From: Bacillota bacterium
Lineage (GTDB): Bacteria; Bacillota; Clostridia; Acetivibrionales; DSM-27016
DNA length: 64,000 nucleotides
Direction of reading: 5' to 3'
Assembly (NCBI GenBank): GCA_023390115.1
Contig: JAEWDM010000005.1
Location: 1 to 64,000 of the forward strand
Shown here: positions 54,089-61,557 of the stretch, piece by piece
How positions within the stretch are numbered: the stretch's first letter is position 1
How the letters are laid out: each line of letters starts with the position of its first letter
Made by a program: the position numbers and the translations under genes
Notes under the pieces: model-generated
Told to the model about the DNA's origin: nothing
The model's input: the letters and a program-made list of their open reading frames with translations, nothing else
Databases searched by the model: none

Positions 54089-54138
54089 GCCGCCAAAAAT
54101 ATTTACGCAAAAAGCTGCGCAAATTTGTGTTGCGGCTC

Positions 54139-54167
54139 TTGAGTTTTGCTTGAAATTTGTGTACAAT
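54139..54167 (+). promoter_or_regulatory. Promoter of the LacI-type regulator gene
   Basis: TTGAGT, 17-base spacer and TACAAT in the only longer gap of the locus, 39 bases before the start codon. Confidence 0.6.
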
Positions 54168-54205
54168 GATATTGTTCTATTTCACGCTGAAAGAGGGTGA
54201 AGACG

Positions 54206-55237
54206 GTGACGTTAAAAGAGATTGCCGCCGAGGCCGGAGTTTCGGTTTCTACCGTATCCAGAGTCGTCAATTCGCGCAACGACAGCTTTGCAAGTGAGGA
54301 AGTGCGCAACAGGATATGGGCCATTGTAAAGGAATCTGGCTATCTGCCTAACAAAAGCGCACGAGAGCTGCAGCAGGGCAAGTCGAAGGGTGAGATTGTG
54401 AGAAGCGGTTCTTTATGTTGTATATTAGGCCGTACAGACACCTCGGAGGAAAATCCGTTTTTAGCGGAGATTACAAGAGCGATTGAAAAGCAATCCATGG
54501 AATGCGGTTATCCGGTTCGGTTTTCCTACTCCATATTTAATATGGGCGAAAAGCTAATGACGAATGTGATCAAGGAAAAAATCGAATCCTTTAAGCCTGA
54601 CGGGGCGATTGCAATCGGGCACTTCAGCAAATGTGCCATTGATCTGCTCAACAGGTATTACGGCAATGTTGTCTACGTCGGTCGTACAAAAATCAATGCA
54701 GGCTGGGATCAGGTAATCTGTGATGCTTATGAAGCCGCCGAAATTGCGCTGCTCCACTTGTTTTCACAGGGTCACAGAAGAATCGGATATCTTGGAGGAA
54801 CAGAGAATGAGGTGATGTTTCTCGCCTATCAGAATTTTTTGCAAAGATACCAGCTCTCTTTTGAGGATGAATTGGTATACCAATGTAAACACAATGGCGA
54901 GGGCGGAGTGTCAGGTGCTGAACAGTTGATTAAAGCAAACGGGAGCAGGCCCACCGCTGTCTTGTGCGCCAGCGATACTGCTGCTATTGCTCTGATGAAC
55001 CGCTTGAAGGATGCCAGGATACGAGTGCCGGAGCAGGTCTCGGTCGTTGGCATTGATAATATTGAGCTGTCCGGATATGTTTCGCCAATGCTCACTACTG
55101 TGGGGATGCCGATTCAGGAAATCGGCAATGTAGCGGTACAGACCTTGATCGGAAGGATCGAGCGTCGGCACAGGAAGCCCTTGCGCATATATCTGCAAAA
55201 CGAGTTCATACATAGGCAAAGCGTGGCAGCGCTTTGA
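54206..55237 (+). CDS. LacI-family transcriptional regulator
   Basis: The preferred start is the GTG nine bases after GAGGG, giving 343 residues that open in the canonical way: MTLKEIAAEAGVSVSTVSRV, with the hinge helix near YLPNKSARELQQGK. The effector domain is of the periplasmic-binding type (AIEKQSMECGYPVRFSYSIF, GHRRIGYLGGTENEVMF, ASDTAAIALMNRLKDARIRV, GIDNIELSGYVSPML). LacI proteins usually sense sugars, so one in a sulfonate locus is unusual; the ligand might be the sulfonate or a product of it. Likely target: the palindrome at 44.6 kb. Confidence 0.88.
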   Translation: MTLKEIAAEAGVSVSTVSRVVNSRNDSFASEEVRNRIWAIVKESGYLPNKSARELQQGKSKGEIVRSGSLCCILGRTDTSEENPFLAEITRAIEKQSMECGYPVRFSYSIFNMGEKLMTNVIKEKIESFKPDGAIAIGHFSKCAIDLLNRYYGNVVYVGRTKINAGWDQVICDAYEAAEIALLHLFSQGHRRIGYLGGTENEVMFLAYQNFLQRYQLSFEDELVYQCKHNGEGGVSGAEQLIKANGSRPTAVLCASDTAAIALMNRLKDARIRVPEQVSVVGIDNIELSGYVSPMLTTVGMPIQEIGNVAVQTLIGRIERRHRKPLRIYLQNEFIHRQSVAAL

Positions 55238-55367
55238 TTTGGTGAGCTTGTGCGGGTTGAAAAGTTTTGCAGGGCTGATTTTTATAGGCTCTCCCGATGA
55301 AGCGTTTGGCATTACGGTAAAACGCGGAGAGCAATATTCGTTTCACAAAGAACGGGGGTACAAAAAA

Positions 55368-56624
55368 TTGAGATTTAACACAAAGTTGCTTCACGGCGGG
55401 TTTCCGTCGGATGTCCACGGCGCAACTATGCCGCCCATCTATCAGGCATCGGCATTTGCCCATGAATCCGCCGAGAAGCTGGAAAGGGTATTTGCCAACA
55501 AAGCGGCCGGCTTTGCCTACACCCGCATTTCCAATCCGACTATTGCGGCGTTTGAAAAGCGCGTCGCTTCCATTGAAGGCGGCGCGGAAGCAGTGGCCTG
55601 TTCCAGCGGAATGGCGGCGGTGAGCATGGCGTTTTTGAATATCCTGCAAAGCGGTGATGAAATTATCGCGGGAAGCGGCTTGTTCGGCGGGACGCTGGAT
55701 TTGCTGGAGGATCTCGCGGCTTTCGGCATCCATACCCGGTTTTTGCCCGAGGTAACCGCCGAAGCGGTAAGGGAAGCTATCACCCCGGCTACGAAAGCAA
55801 TCTTCGCTGAACTGATCGGCAATCCAAAACTGGATGTGATTGATATAAAGCCGGTAGCTGAGGTTGCGATTGAAAACAATATTCCTTTGATTGTCGATAG
55901 TACAACCGCGACTCCAGCGCTGATTCGTCCATTTGATTTTGGAGCGCATATTGTGATACACTCCTCCTCAAAATATATAAATGGCAGCGGGGATGCTATT
56001 TCCGGCGTAATCGTGGACAGCGGGAAATTCCCGTGGGATTTTGAAAAGCATACGGCGCTGGCAAAGTACAATAGCTTTGGAAAGCTGGCGTTTACCGCCC
56101 GCCTGCGGCAGGATGTCTGGCGCAATTTCGGAGCCTGCATCGCTCCGCAGAATGCTTACCTCAACTGTGTCGGGCTGGAGACTCTGGGATTGAGGATGGA
56201 AAGGTTATGTCAAAACACGCTTAAGCTTGCGTTGTTCCTGGAATCACAGCCGGGCGTTACGGTAAATTATCCGGGATTGCAGAGCAGCCCGTATCAGCCG
56301 CTGATTGAAAAGCAGATGGAGAACTGCCGGGGCGGCGCGATTCTGACGCTGCGGGTTGGGTCAAGGGAGAAAGCGTTTAAGCTGATCAATACGCTGAAAT
56401 ACGCCCATATTGCAACCAATATCGGCGATGTCAGAACCCTGATAATTCATCCTGCGTCTACGATATACAACCACTCAACGGAAGAACAAAAACAAGCCGC
56501 CGGTGTCTATGATGATTTGATCAGGGTCAGCATCGGGATTGAAGATATAGAAGACCTGAAAGAAGATTTTTTGCAAGCAGTTATCAAAATGAACGAAGGA
56601 GGCGGCGACCAATATGGCGGTTGA
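55368..56624 (+). CDS. metY: O-acetylhomoserine sulfhydrylase (MetY-type PLP enzyme)
   Basis: A TTG 8 bases after GGGGG is the likely start, giving 418 residues in the Cys/Met-metabolism family. The PLP Lys is K202 in HSSSKYINGSGDAISG; SSGMAAVSMAFLNILQSGD and VDSTTATPALIRPFDFGA are typical of MetY. It would make homocysteine from O-acetylhomoserine and sulfide, or from a protein thiocarboxylate as shown for Wolinella MetY. Gamma-lyase activity cannot be excluded by sequence alone. A weak promoter-like TTGAAA is at 55,257. It overlaps the sulfite reductase gene by 11 bases. Confidence 0.85.
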   Translation: MRFNTKLLHGGFPSDVHGATMPPIYQASAFAHESAEKLERVFANKAAGFAYTRISNPTIAAFEKRVASIEGGAEAVACSSGMAAVSMAFLNILQSGDEIIAGSGLFGGTLDLLEDLAAFGIHTRFLPEVTAEAVREAITPATKAIFAELIGNPKLDVIDIKPVAEVAIENNIPLIVDSTTATPALIRPFDFGAHIVIHSSSKYINGSGDAISGVIVDSGKFPWDFEKHTALAKYNSFGKLAFTARLRQDVWRNFGACIAPQNAYLNCVGLETLGLRMERLCQNTLKLALFLESQPGVTVNYPGLQSSPYQPLIEKQMENCRGGAILTLRVGSREKAFKLINTLKYAHIATNIGDVRTLIIHPASTIYNHSTEEQKQAAGVYDDLIRVSIGIEDIEDLKEDFLQAVIKMNEGGGDQYGG

Positions 56625-57474
56625 TTATAAGACTTTGAAAAATGGCGGCTTCATGCGGCAGGTGCAGAAGAATCACTTCTCTCTGCGGCTGAAGGTGGTG
56701 GGGGGGAATCTCACGGCGGAGCAGCTTTTAACTATTGCCGAAATCAGCAAAAAGTACGGCGATGGGCATGTGCATCTTACCTCCCGGCAAGGGGTTGAGA
56801 TTCCCTTCGTCAAATTGGAAAATGTGGAGAATGTCAAGGCTGAATTAGAGGCGGGCGGCGTCAGCACCGGAGTGTGCGGGCCGAGGGTACGCACTGTCAC
56901 AGCCTGTCAGGGGAGCGCGATCTGTCCTTCCGGCTGTATAGATACCTACCCGTTGGCCTGTGAAATTTCCGAACGGTATTTTGGCAGAGAGCTGCCGCAT
57001 AAATTCAAATTCGGGGTCACAGGCTGTATGAACAACTGCCTGAAGGCCGAGGAAAATGATCTGGGCATCAAGGGCGGTTACATCATAGAATGGGTCAAGG
57101 ACGCCTGTACATTTTGCGGCGTATGCGCCAAAGCCTGTCGTGAAGGCGCGATTACCCAGACGGAAACAGAGCTGGTTTTGGATGAAAGCAAATGCAACAG
57201 CTGCGGCAGATGTGTCAAATCCTGCCCCTTTGACGCGTGGAAGGGCGAATCAGGGTATATTCTTTCCTTCGGCGGCACCTTCGGAAATCTTATTGCGAAG
57301 GGTAAGGAGGTCTTGCCTGTCATCCGTGACAGAGAAATCCTGTTCCGGGTCGCAGACGCGGCGCTGGCGTTCTTTGACAAGCACGCCAACCCAAGCGAGC
57401 GTTTTCGTGTGGCGATAGACCGTGCCGGGTGGGACGCATTCAGAAAAGAAATGGAGGTAGCGTATCATGGCTGA
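56614..57474 (+). CDS. Siroheme / 4Fe-4S sulfite reductase with ferredoxin domain
   Basis: A 286-residue reductase of the nitrite/sulfite family. The siroheme-cluster ligands are in CQGSAIC (CX5C) and CMNNC (CX3C). The N-terminal ferredoxin-like half-domain (GGNLTAEQLLTIAEISKKYG, HVHLTSRQGVEIPF) and two inserted [4Fe-4S] motifs (CTFCGVCAKAC and CNSCGRCVKSC) are like the catalytic subunit of anaerobic sulfite reductase (AsrC). It is half the length of assimilatory SiR. Next to a C-S lyase that releases sulfite, six-electron reduction to sulfide is the obvious role; the electron donor is probably ferredoxin or the thioredoxin pair nearby. It overlaps metY and the TusA gene. Confidence 0.87.
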   Translation: MAVDYKTLKNGGFMRQVQKNHFSLRLKVVGGNLTAEQLLTIAEISKKYGDGHVHLTSRQGVEIPFVKLENVENVKAELEAGGVSTGVCGPRVRTVTACQGSAICPSGCIDTYPLACEISERYFGRELPHKFKFGVTGCMNNCLKAEENDLGIKGGYIIEWVKDACTFCGVCAKACREGAITQTETELVLDESKCNSCGRCVKSCPFDAWKGESGYILSFGGTFGNLIAKGKEVLPVIRDREILFRVADAALAFFDKHANPSERFRVAIDRAGWDAFRKEMEVAYHG

Positions 57475-57712
57475 TTTTATTGTGGACGAAACCGCAGACA
57501 TTACCGATGTGGTTTGTCCTGTTACATTCGTCAAGGCTAAAGTGGCGCTGGAGGAGCTGGACGAGGGGCAGATATTGTCTATCCGCATGAATGACGGAGA
57601 GCCTGTGCAAAACGTTCCGCGCAGCATCAAGGAGGAAGGGCATCAAATATTGAAGCTGCTTGACAATGGGGACGGTACTTACAACCTGATCGTGCGAAAG
57701 GTGGGAGAATAA
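57467..57712 (+). CDS. TusA-family sulfur-transfer protein
   Basis: 81 residues with the TusA signature DVVCPVTFVKAKVALEEL: the persulfide Cys is C17 followed by Pro. The remainder forms the beta-alpha-beta sandwich (QILSIRMNDGEP, HQILKLLDNGDGTYNLIV). It begins eight bases inside the end of the sulfite reductase gene, so both are translated together. Role: likely a sulfur shuttle that takes sulfide or persulfide from the reductase to the carrier protein. Confidence 0.88.
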   Translation: MADFIVDETADITDVVCPVTFVKAKVALEELDEGQILSIRMNDGEPVQNVPRSIKEEGHQILKLLDNGDGTYNLIVRKVGE

Positions 57713-58036
57713 ATGGCAGTTAAAATCTCTGCGGAAGCATTTGAAACCGAGGTGCTGCAGAGCGACGTGCCGGTACTGGTGGATTTTTATTCCGACAGCT
57801 GTGTTCCCTGCAAACGGATGTCGCCTGTGCTGGCGGAACTGGAAGAGCAATACGCCGGACGGCTTAAGCTTTGCAAAGTCAACTTGGACAGCAACGAGGA
57901 GCTGGTGGAGAAAAATGACATTATGTCAGCGCCTACGCTTCTTTTCTTCAAGGACGGACAGGAACAGGATCGCAAAACCGGCTATGTAGGCAAAAACGCT
58001 TTGCTGGAAATCATCAATAAACTTATGGAGGGCTAA
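57713..58036 (+). CDS. trxA: Thioredoxin-like protein with CVPC active site
   Basis: 107 residues with a normal thioredoxin fold (VPVLVDFYSDSCVPCKRMSP, IMSAPTLLFFKDGQE, GYVGKNALLEIINKL). The active site is C30-V-P-C33 rather than CGPC, a change expected to alter redox potential. It starts right after the TusA stop. With the reductase at 59.5 kb it forms a dedicated pair, probably supplying electrons for sulfur transfer or sulfite reduction. Confidence 0.9.
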   Translation: MAVKISAEAFETEVLQSDVPVLVDFYSDSCVPCKRMSPVLAELEEQYAGRLKLCKVNLDSNEELVEKNDIMSAPTLLFFKDGQEQDRKTGYVGKNALLEIINKLMEG

Positions 58037-58039
58037 TCA

Positions 58040-58246
58040 ATGAAACTGACTGTAGCAGGTGAAAAGAAAGAATACAAAGAGAACTTGACCGTTGCTGAGC
58101 TCATTGTGCTTGAGCAGGTGGAGACGCCGGAATATGTCACGGTTTCCGTCAATGACGAGTTTGTTCAGAGAGGAACCTTTGCCGAAACTACTCTGAAAGA
58201 CGGCGATAACGTGGAGTTTCTCTACTTTATGGGAGGAGGGTGCTGA
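58040..58246 (+). CDS. ThiS/HcyS-like sulfur carrier protein ending in GGG-Cys
   Basis: A 68-residue ubiquitin-fold carrier: MKLTVAGEKKEYKENLTVAE, then NDEFVQRGTFAETTLKDGDN and a C-terminus FLYFMGGGC. Carriers of this type are adenylated on a terminal Gly-Gly and converted to a thiocarboxylate. Here one Cys follows the glycines, so removal of the last residue is needed before activation. The JAMM protease encoded two genes on is a natural candidate. The set resembles HcyS/HcyF/HcyD of Wolinella, which deliver sulfur to MetY. The TGA shares an A with the next start. Confidence 0.87.
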   Translation: MKLTVAGEKKEYKENLTVAELIVLEQVETPEYVTVSVNDEFVQRGTFAETTLKDGDNVEFLYFMGGGC

Positions 58247-59064
58247 TGGCTTTTACAAATGAGCAATTAGAGCGGTATTCCCGGCACATCATCCTTTCCG
58301 AGGTTGGCGCAAAGGGACAAAAGAAATTGTTGAACGCCAAAGTGCTGATTATCGGTGCCGGGGGCTTGGGCGCTCCCGCAGCGCTCTACCTTGCGGCCGC
58401 CGGTGTGGGCACAATCGGGATTGCCGATGCCGATGAGGTGGATTTATCCAACTTGCAGCGCCAGGTGATTCACACCACGCCGGATATTGGCAAAGCTAAG
58501 GTGCAATCGGCAAAAGAGACCATGGAGGCCATCAACCCCGATATCGCGGTTAAGACATATCGCATATTTGTCGACGCAAGCAATATCATGGGTTTAATTG
58601 CCGACTATGACTTTATTATTGACGGAACCGATAATTTCCCTGCCAAGTTCCTAATCAACGACGCCTGTGTGCTGGCGAAAAAGCCTTTCTCCCATGCGGG
58701 AATCATACGGTTTAAAGGGCAGCTCATGACATTTGTGCCAGGAGAAGGGGCTTGCTATCGCTGCGTGTTCAAAGCGCCACCGCCTCCGGATGCCGTACCA
58801 ACCTGCAAGCAAGCGGGCGTAATCGGAGCGATGGGCGGTGTCATCGGCAGCTTACAGGCCATGGAGGCCGTTAAGTACATCATCGGAAAAGGAGAGCTTC
58901 TAACCGGTTACCTGATGACCTACGATGCCCTCAAAATGAATTTTCATAAGATCAAGCTGCCTGTTGACAAAGAGTGCGCCATATGCGGTGAAAATCCGTC
59001 CATACTTGCGCCTTTTGACTATGAACAGGCCGAGTGCGATTTAAAGAAGCAAGGAGCGGTGTGA
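58246..59064 (+). CDS. E1-like adenylyltransferase (ThiF/MoeB/HcyF type)
   Basis: 272 residues. The nucleotide site is VLIIGAGGLGAPAALYLAAA and the acidic/Arg motif DEVDLSNLQRQVIH. Paired Cys for structural zinc are CYRC and CAIC; the Cys of the crossover loop is in AVPTCKQAGVIGAMG. It adenylates the C-terminal Gly of the carrier so that sulfide or a persulfide can be added. GGAGGAGGG lies in front of its ATG. It overlaps both neighbours by one base, so the three carrier genes form a translational unit. Confidence 0.92.
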   Translation: MAFTNEQLERYSRHIILSEVGAKGQKKLLNAKVLIIGAGGLGAPAALYLAAAGVGTIGIADADEVDLSNLQRQVIHTTPDIGKAKVQSAKETMEAINPDIAVKTYRIFVDASNIMGLIADYDFIIDGTDNFPAKFLINDACVLAKKPFSHAGIIRFKGQLMTFVPGEGACYRCVFKAPPPPDAVPTCKQAGVIGAMGGVIGSLQAMEAVKYIIGKGELLTGYLMTYDALKMNFHKIKLPVDKECAICGENPSILAPFDYEQAECDLKKQGAV

Positions 59065-59474
59065 TGCGGATAAAAATAAATCAATCCGATTTTGAATTAA
59101 TCGTCAAGCATGCCAAAGCAGAACTTCCCAATGAAGCCTGTGGACTGATCGCTGGAAAAACTGAAGACAATACTGCGGTTATCCAAAAAGTGTATTTGCT
59201 CACCAACCCCGATCAAAGCCCCGAACATTTTTCCATTGACCCTGCCGAGCAGTTGAAGGCAATCAAGAATATGCGTGCAAGCGGGCTTGTGCCGCTGGGA
59301 AACTTTCACTCCCATCCCTCTTCCCCGTCGCGGCCTTCACAGGAGGATATCCGGTTGGCGCATGATCCCAAAGCAAGCTATCTGATCCTTTCTCTGGCAG
59401 GGGAAGCGCCCGTTCTGAAAGCATTTGAGATTGTGGACGGTGTGGCCACGCAGCGGGTTTTAGAGATTATATGA
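59064..59474 (+). CDS. JAMM/MPN+ metalloprotease (HcyD/Mec type)
   Basis: 136 residues with a complete JAMM zinc site: E24 in NEACGLIAG and H82-S-H84-P with D95 in FHSHPSSPSRPSQED. Bacterial JAMM enzymes of this size cut the extra C-terminal residue(s) from ThiS-like carriers or release an amino acid from the carrier's end (Mec in Mycobacterium). The Cys after the carrier's glycines gives it a clear substrate here. The ATG overlaps the E1 stop. Confidence 0.9.
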   Translation: MRIKINQSDFELIVKHAKAELPNEACGLIAGKTEDNTAVIQKVYLLTNPDQSPEHFSIDPAEQLKAIKNMRASGLVPLGNFHSHPSSPSRPSQEDIRLAHDPKASYLILSLAGEAPVLKAFEIVDGVATQRVLEII

Positions 59475-60337
59475 AAGTTGATTGCATCATAATAGGAGGC
59501 GGCCCGGCTGGAGTGAGCGCCGGGATTTATACCGCAAGAGCGGGTCTATCCACATTGATTATCGCCAAAGATAATGGGGCGCTGGCCAAAGCCGAAAAAA
59601 TCGGGAATTTTTACGGCTTCCCGGAGATGATTGACGCCGCCGATCTGCTTCGCCGGGGGAGACAACAGGCGGAACAGCTCGGAGCCGGTTTTCTTGTGGA
59701 TGAAGTTTTTGGGATTGGGGAAAAAGAAGATGGCTTTACGGTTGAATGTGCGGGTGGCATTTTCGGCGCAACAGCCGTGGTCTTTGCCACAGGCAAACAG
59801 CGTAACAAACCGCGCATTCCCGGCTTAGATGAGTTCGAAGGGCGGGGCGTTAGCTACTGCGCGGTCTGCGACGGCGCTTTTTACAAGAATAAACGCATCG
59901 CTGTACTGGGTGGCGGAAGTTATGCGCTTCATGAGGCGGCGATGCTGAGCGTCTACTCGCTTCAACTGATCGTGCTGACCAACGGAGGAGCCTTAATTGC
60001 TGATGCGCCGTATTCAACTGACACGCGAAAAATCCAAAAGATTTATGGTGAGAAGCGATTGACCGGCATCTGCTTTGAGGATGGAGAAGAACTGCCGATA
60101 GACGCGCTGTTTGTCGCGTCGGGAACGGCAAGTACGGCGGATTTTGCCAAACGGCTTGGTATTGACGAGGAACGCGGCTCTATCAAGGTTAGCCGCTCCG
60201 GCACGACCAATGTTACCGGTCTGTTTGCCGCCGGGGACTGTACCGGCGGACTGCTGCAAATTGCCAAAGCGGTAGGAGAAGGCGCCGTTGCGGGAGAATC
60301 CGCTGTAGAATATATAAAGGAGTTAAAGCCCGCATGA
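59471..60337 (+). CDS. trxB: Thioredoxin reductase-like flavoprotein
   Basis: 288 residues. The FAD site is IIGGGPAGVSAGIYTARAG; the redox pair C130/C133 is in YCAVCDGAFYKN; the second FAD motif GLFAAGDCTGGLLQIAKAVG is near the C-terminus. The NAD(P)-binding loop is IAVLGGGSYALHEAAM, with no Arg-rich NADPH motif, so NADH or ferredoxin as donor is possible. It probably reduces the CVPC thioredoxin of this locus. Its start overlaps the protease stop by four bases. Confidence 0.87.
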   Translation: MKVDCIIIGGGPAGVSAGIYTARAGLSTLIIAKDNGALAKAEKIGNFYGFPEMIDAADLLRRGRQQAEQLGAGFLVDEVFGIGEKEDGFTVECAGGIFGATAVVFATGKQRNKPRIPGLDEFEGRGVSYCAVCDGAFYKNKRIAVLGGGSYALHEAAMLSVYSLQLIVLTNGGALIADAPYSTDTRKIQKIYGEKRLTGICFEDGEELPIDALFVASGTASTADFAKRLGIDEERGSIKVSRSGTTNVTGLFAAGDCTGGLLQIAKAVGEGAVAGESAVEYIKELKPA

Positions 60338-60350
60338 AGGAGTGATTTAC

Positions 60351-61058
60351 ATGGCGAAGGCTCTTGTTACAGGCGGTAATAAAGGTATCGGCCTTTTCAT
60401 CACAAAAAGCTTTTTACAGGCGGGAGACAGCGTGGTGGTTGTGGCTCGTGATTTTACGGAATTTCCGCTGTCCGGCACTCAAAATGTAACAACGATTTCG
60501 TATGATTTGTCGAATATCAATGGCATTCCAGCGTTGATCAAACAAATTGGTGATATTGATGTTCTTATAAATAATGCGGGTATTGTCAGCAATTTAGATG
60601 CCGGCAGCTATACTGAAGAGATGCGCGAGCATATGGTGAATGTCAATCTGGCCGCACCTGTTGCTTTGATAACTGGATATGCGCCCAGATTTATCAAAAA
60701 AGGGGGCGGACGCATCGTGAATATCGCTTCGCAAGCCGGTGTGTTTGGCCACTATGACATTTGGTACGGTGCAACCAAGGCGGCGCTGATTAACGCGACA
60801 AAAAGCTTTTCCGCTAAATACGGCAGTCAAGGCATTGTTATAAACGCAGTGTCACCCGGGCCGGTGGATGTGGACGTAATTCGAAGCGTATCCAATCCTG
60901 AGCGCTATGAGAGAGTAAAAAACCGTACTATCTTGAAGCGGTATGCCCATCCGCAGGAAATTGCGGATGTAGTGATGTGGTTAGCCAAAGAAAGCCCGGA
61001 ATATATCAACGGAAACAATCATTTGCTCAACAATCTGACGCAGTCACTGGATACCTGA
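60351..61058 (+). CDS. Short-chain dehydrogenase/reductase
   Basis: 235 residues starting at the ATG with AAGGAG upstream. The cofactor loop is VTGGNKGIGLFI; the active site is S in VNIASQAGVFG and the Y-x-x-x-K in WYGATKAALI. The substrate is unknown. In a sulfonate locus a sulfoacetaldehyde reductase (making isethionate) or an aldehyde reductase acting on the acetaldehyde product would fit, but neither can be read from sequence. It is the last gene of the locus; a strong terminator is 170 bases on. Confidence 0.8.
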   Translation: MAKALVTGGNKGIGLFITKSFLQAGDSVVVVARDFTEFPLSGTQNVTTISYDLSNINGIPALIKQIGDIDVLINNAGIVSNLDAGSYTEEMREHMVNVNLAAPVALITGYAPRFIKKGGGRIVNIASQAGVFGHYDIWYGATKAALINATKSFSAKYGSQGIVINAVSPGPVDVDVIRSVSNPERYERVKNRTILKRYAHPQEIADVVMWLAKESPEYINGNNHLLNNLTQSLDT

Positions 61059-61224
61059 AAGTATAAGAGTGCGCTTTTGTCACTGGAAGCTGCCGGAATT
61101 GATGAAGAAGCTTACCTGTTCCACAGGTTTATATAGATCAATTATCTGACCGTTTTAGTCTGCAACCGCCGCATGTCCCGGAAGACTGTGAAAGTTTTGG
61201 TTTCTTCCCCCAGGATGGGGAGCC

Positions 61225-61260
61225 AAAGGCTCTTCAAAACAAAAGTTTTGAGGGGCTTTT
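61225..61260 (+). terminator. Terminator of the sulfonate locus
   Basis: AAAGGCTCTTCAAAAC pairs with GTTTTGAGGGGCTTTT over 16 bases (several G-U) around an AAAA loop; the 3' arm ends in TTTT. The remaining 450 bases of this gap hold no recognisable gene. Confidence 0.65.
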
Positions 61261-61557
61261 GACTGTCAGGAGAGTAGGTACAAAATTTTACAGGACTTAT
61301 AACAATAGGACAGTATCGTATACTATCTCCGCCTTATTGCAGGCTATTAAAAATGAATACCCTGTGTAATCTACAAATTATAATAAAATATGGAATAATA
61401 ATACAACAAAAATCTTGAATAGTGATTTTAAAATGTGTACAATATTGATAGATAATTACCGGACAAATAAAATATGATTGTTTTCTATATATTCGTTATT
61501 ATTGAATTGCTTATTTGATTATGATTTAAATATTTCATTTCTACAGGAGAGCTTATT

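Noticed and set aside
55238..55367. SAM or other methionine riboswitch before metY
   Set aside because: The 130 bases show none of the SAM-I/II or T-box conserved blocks.
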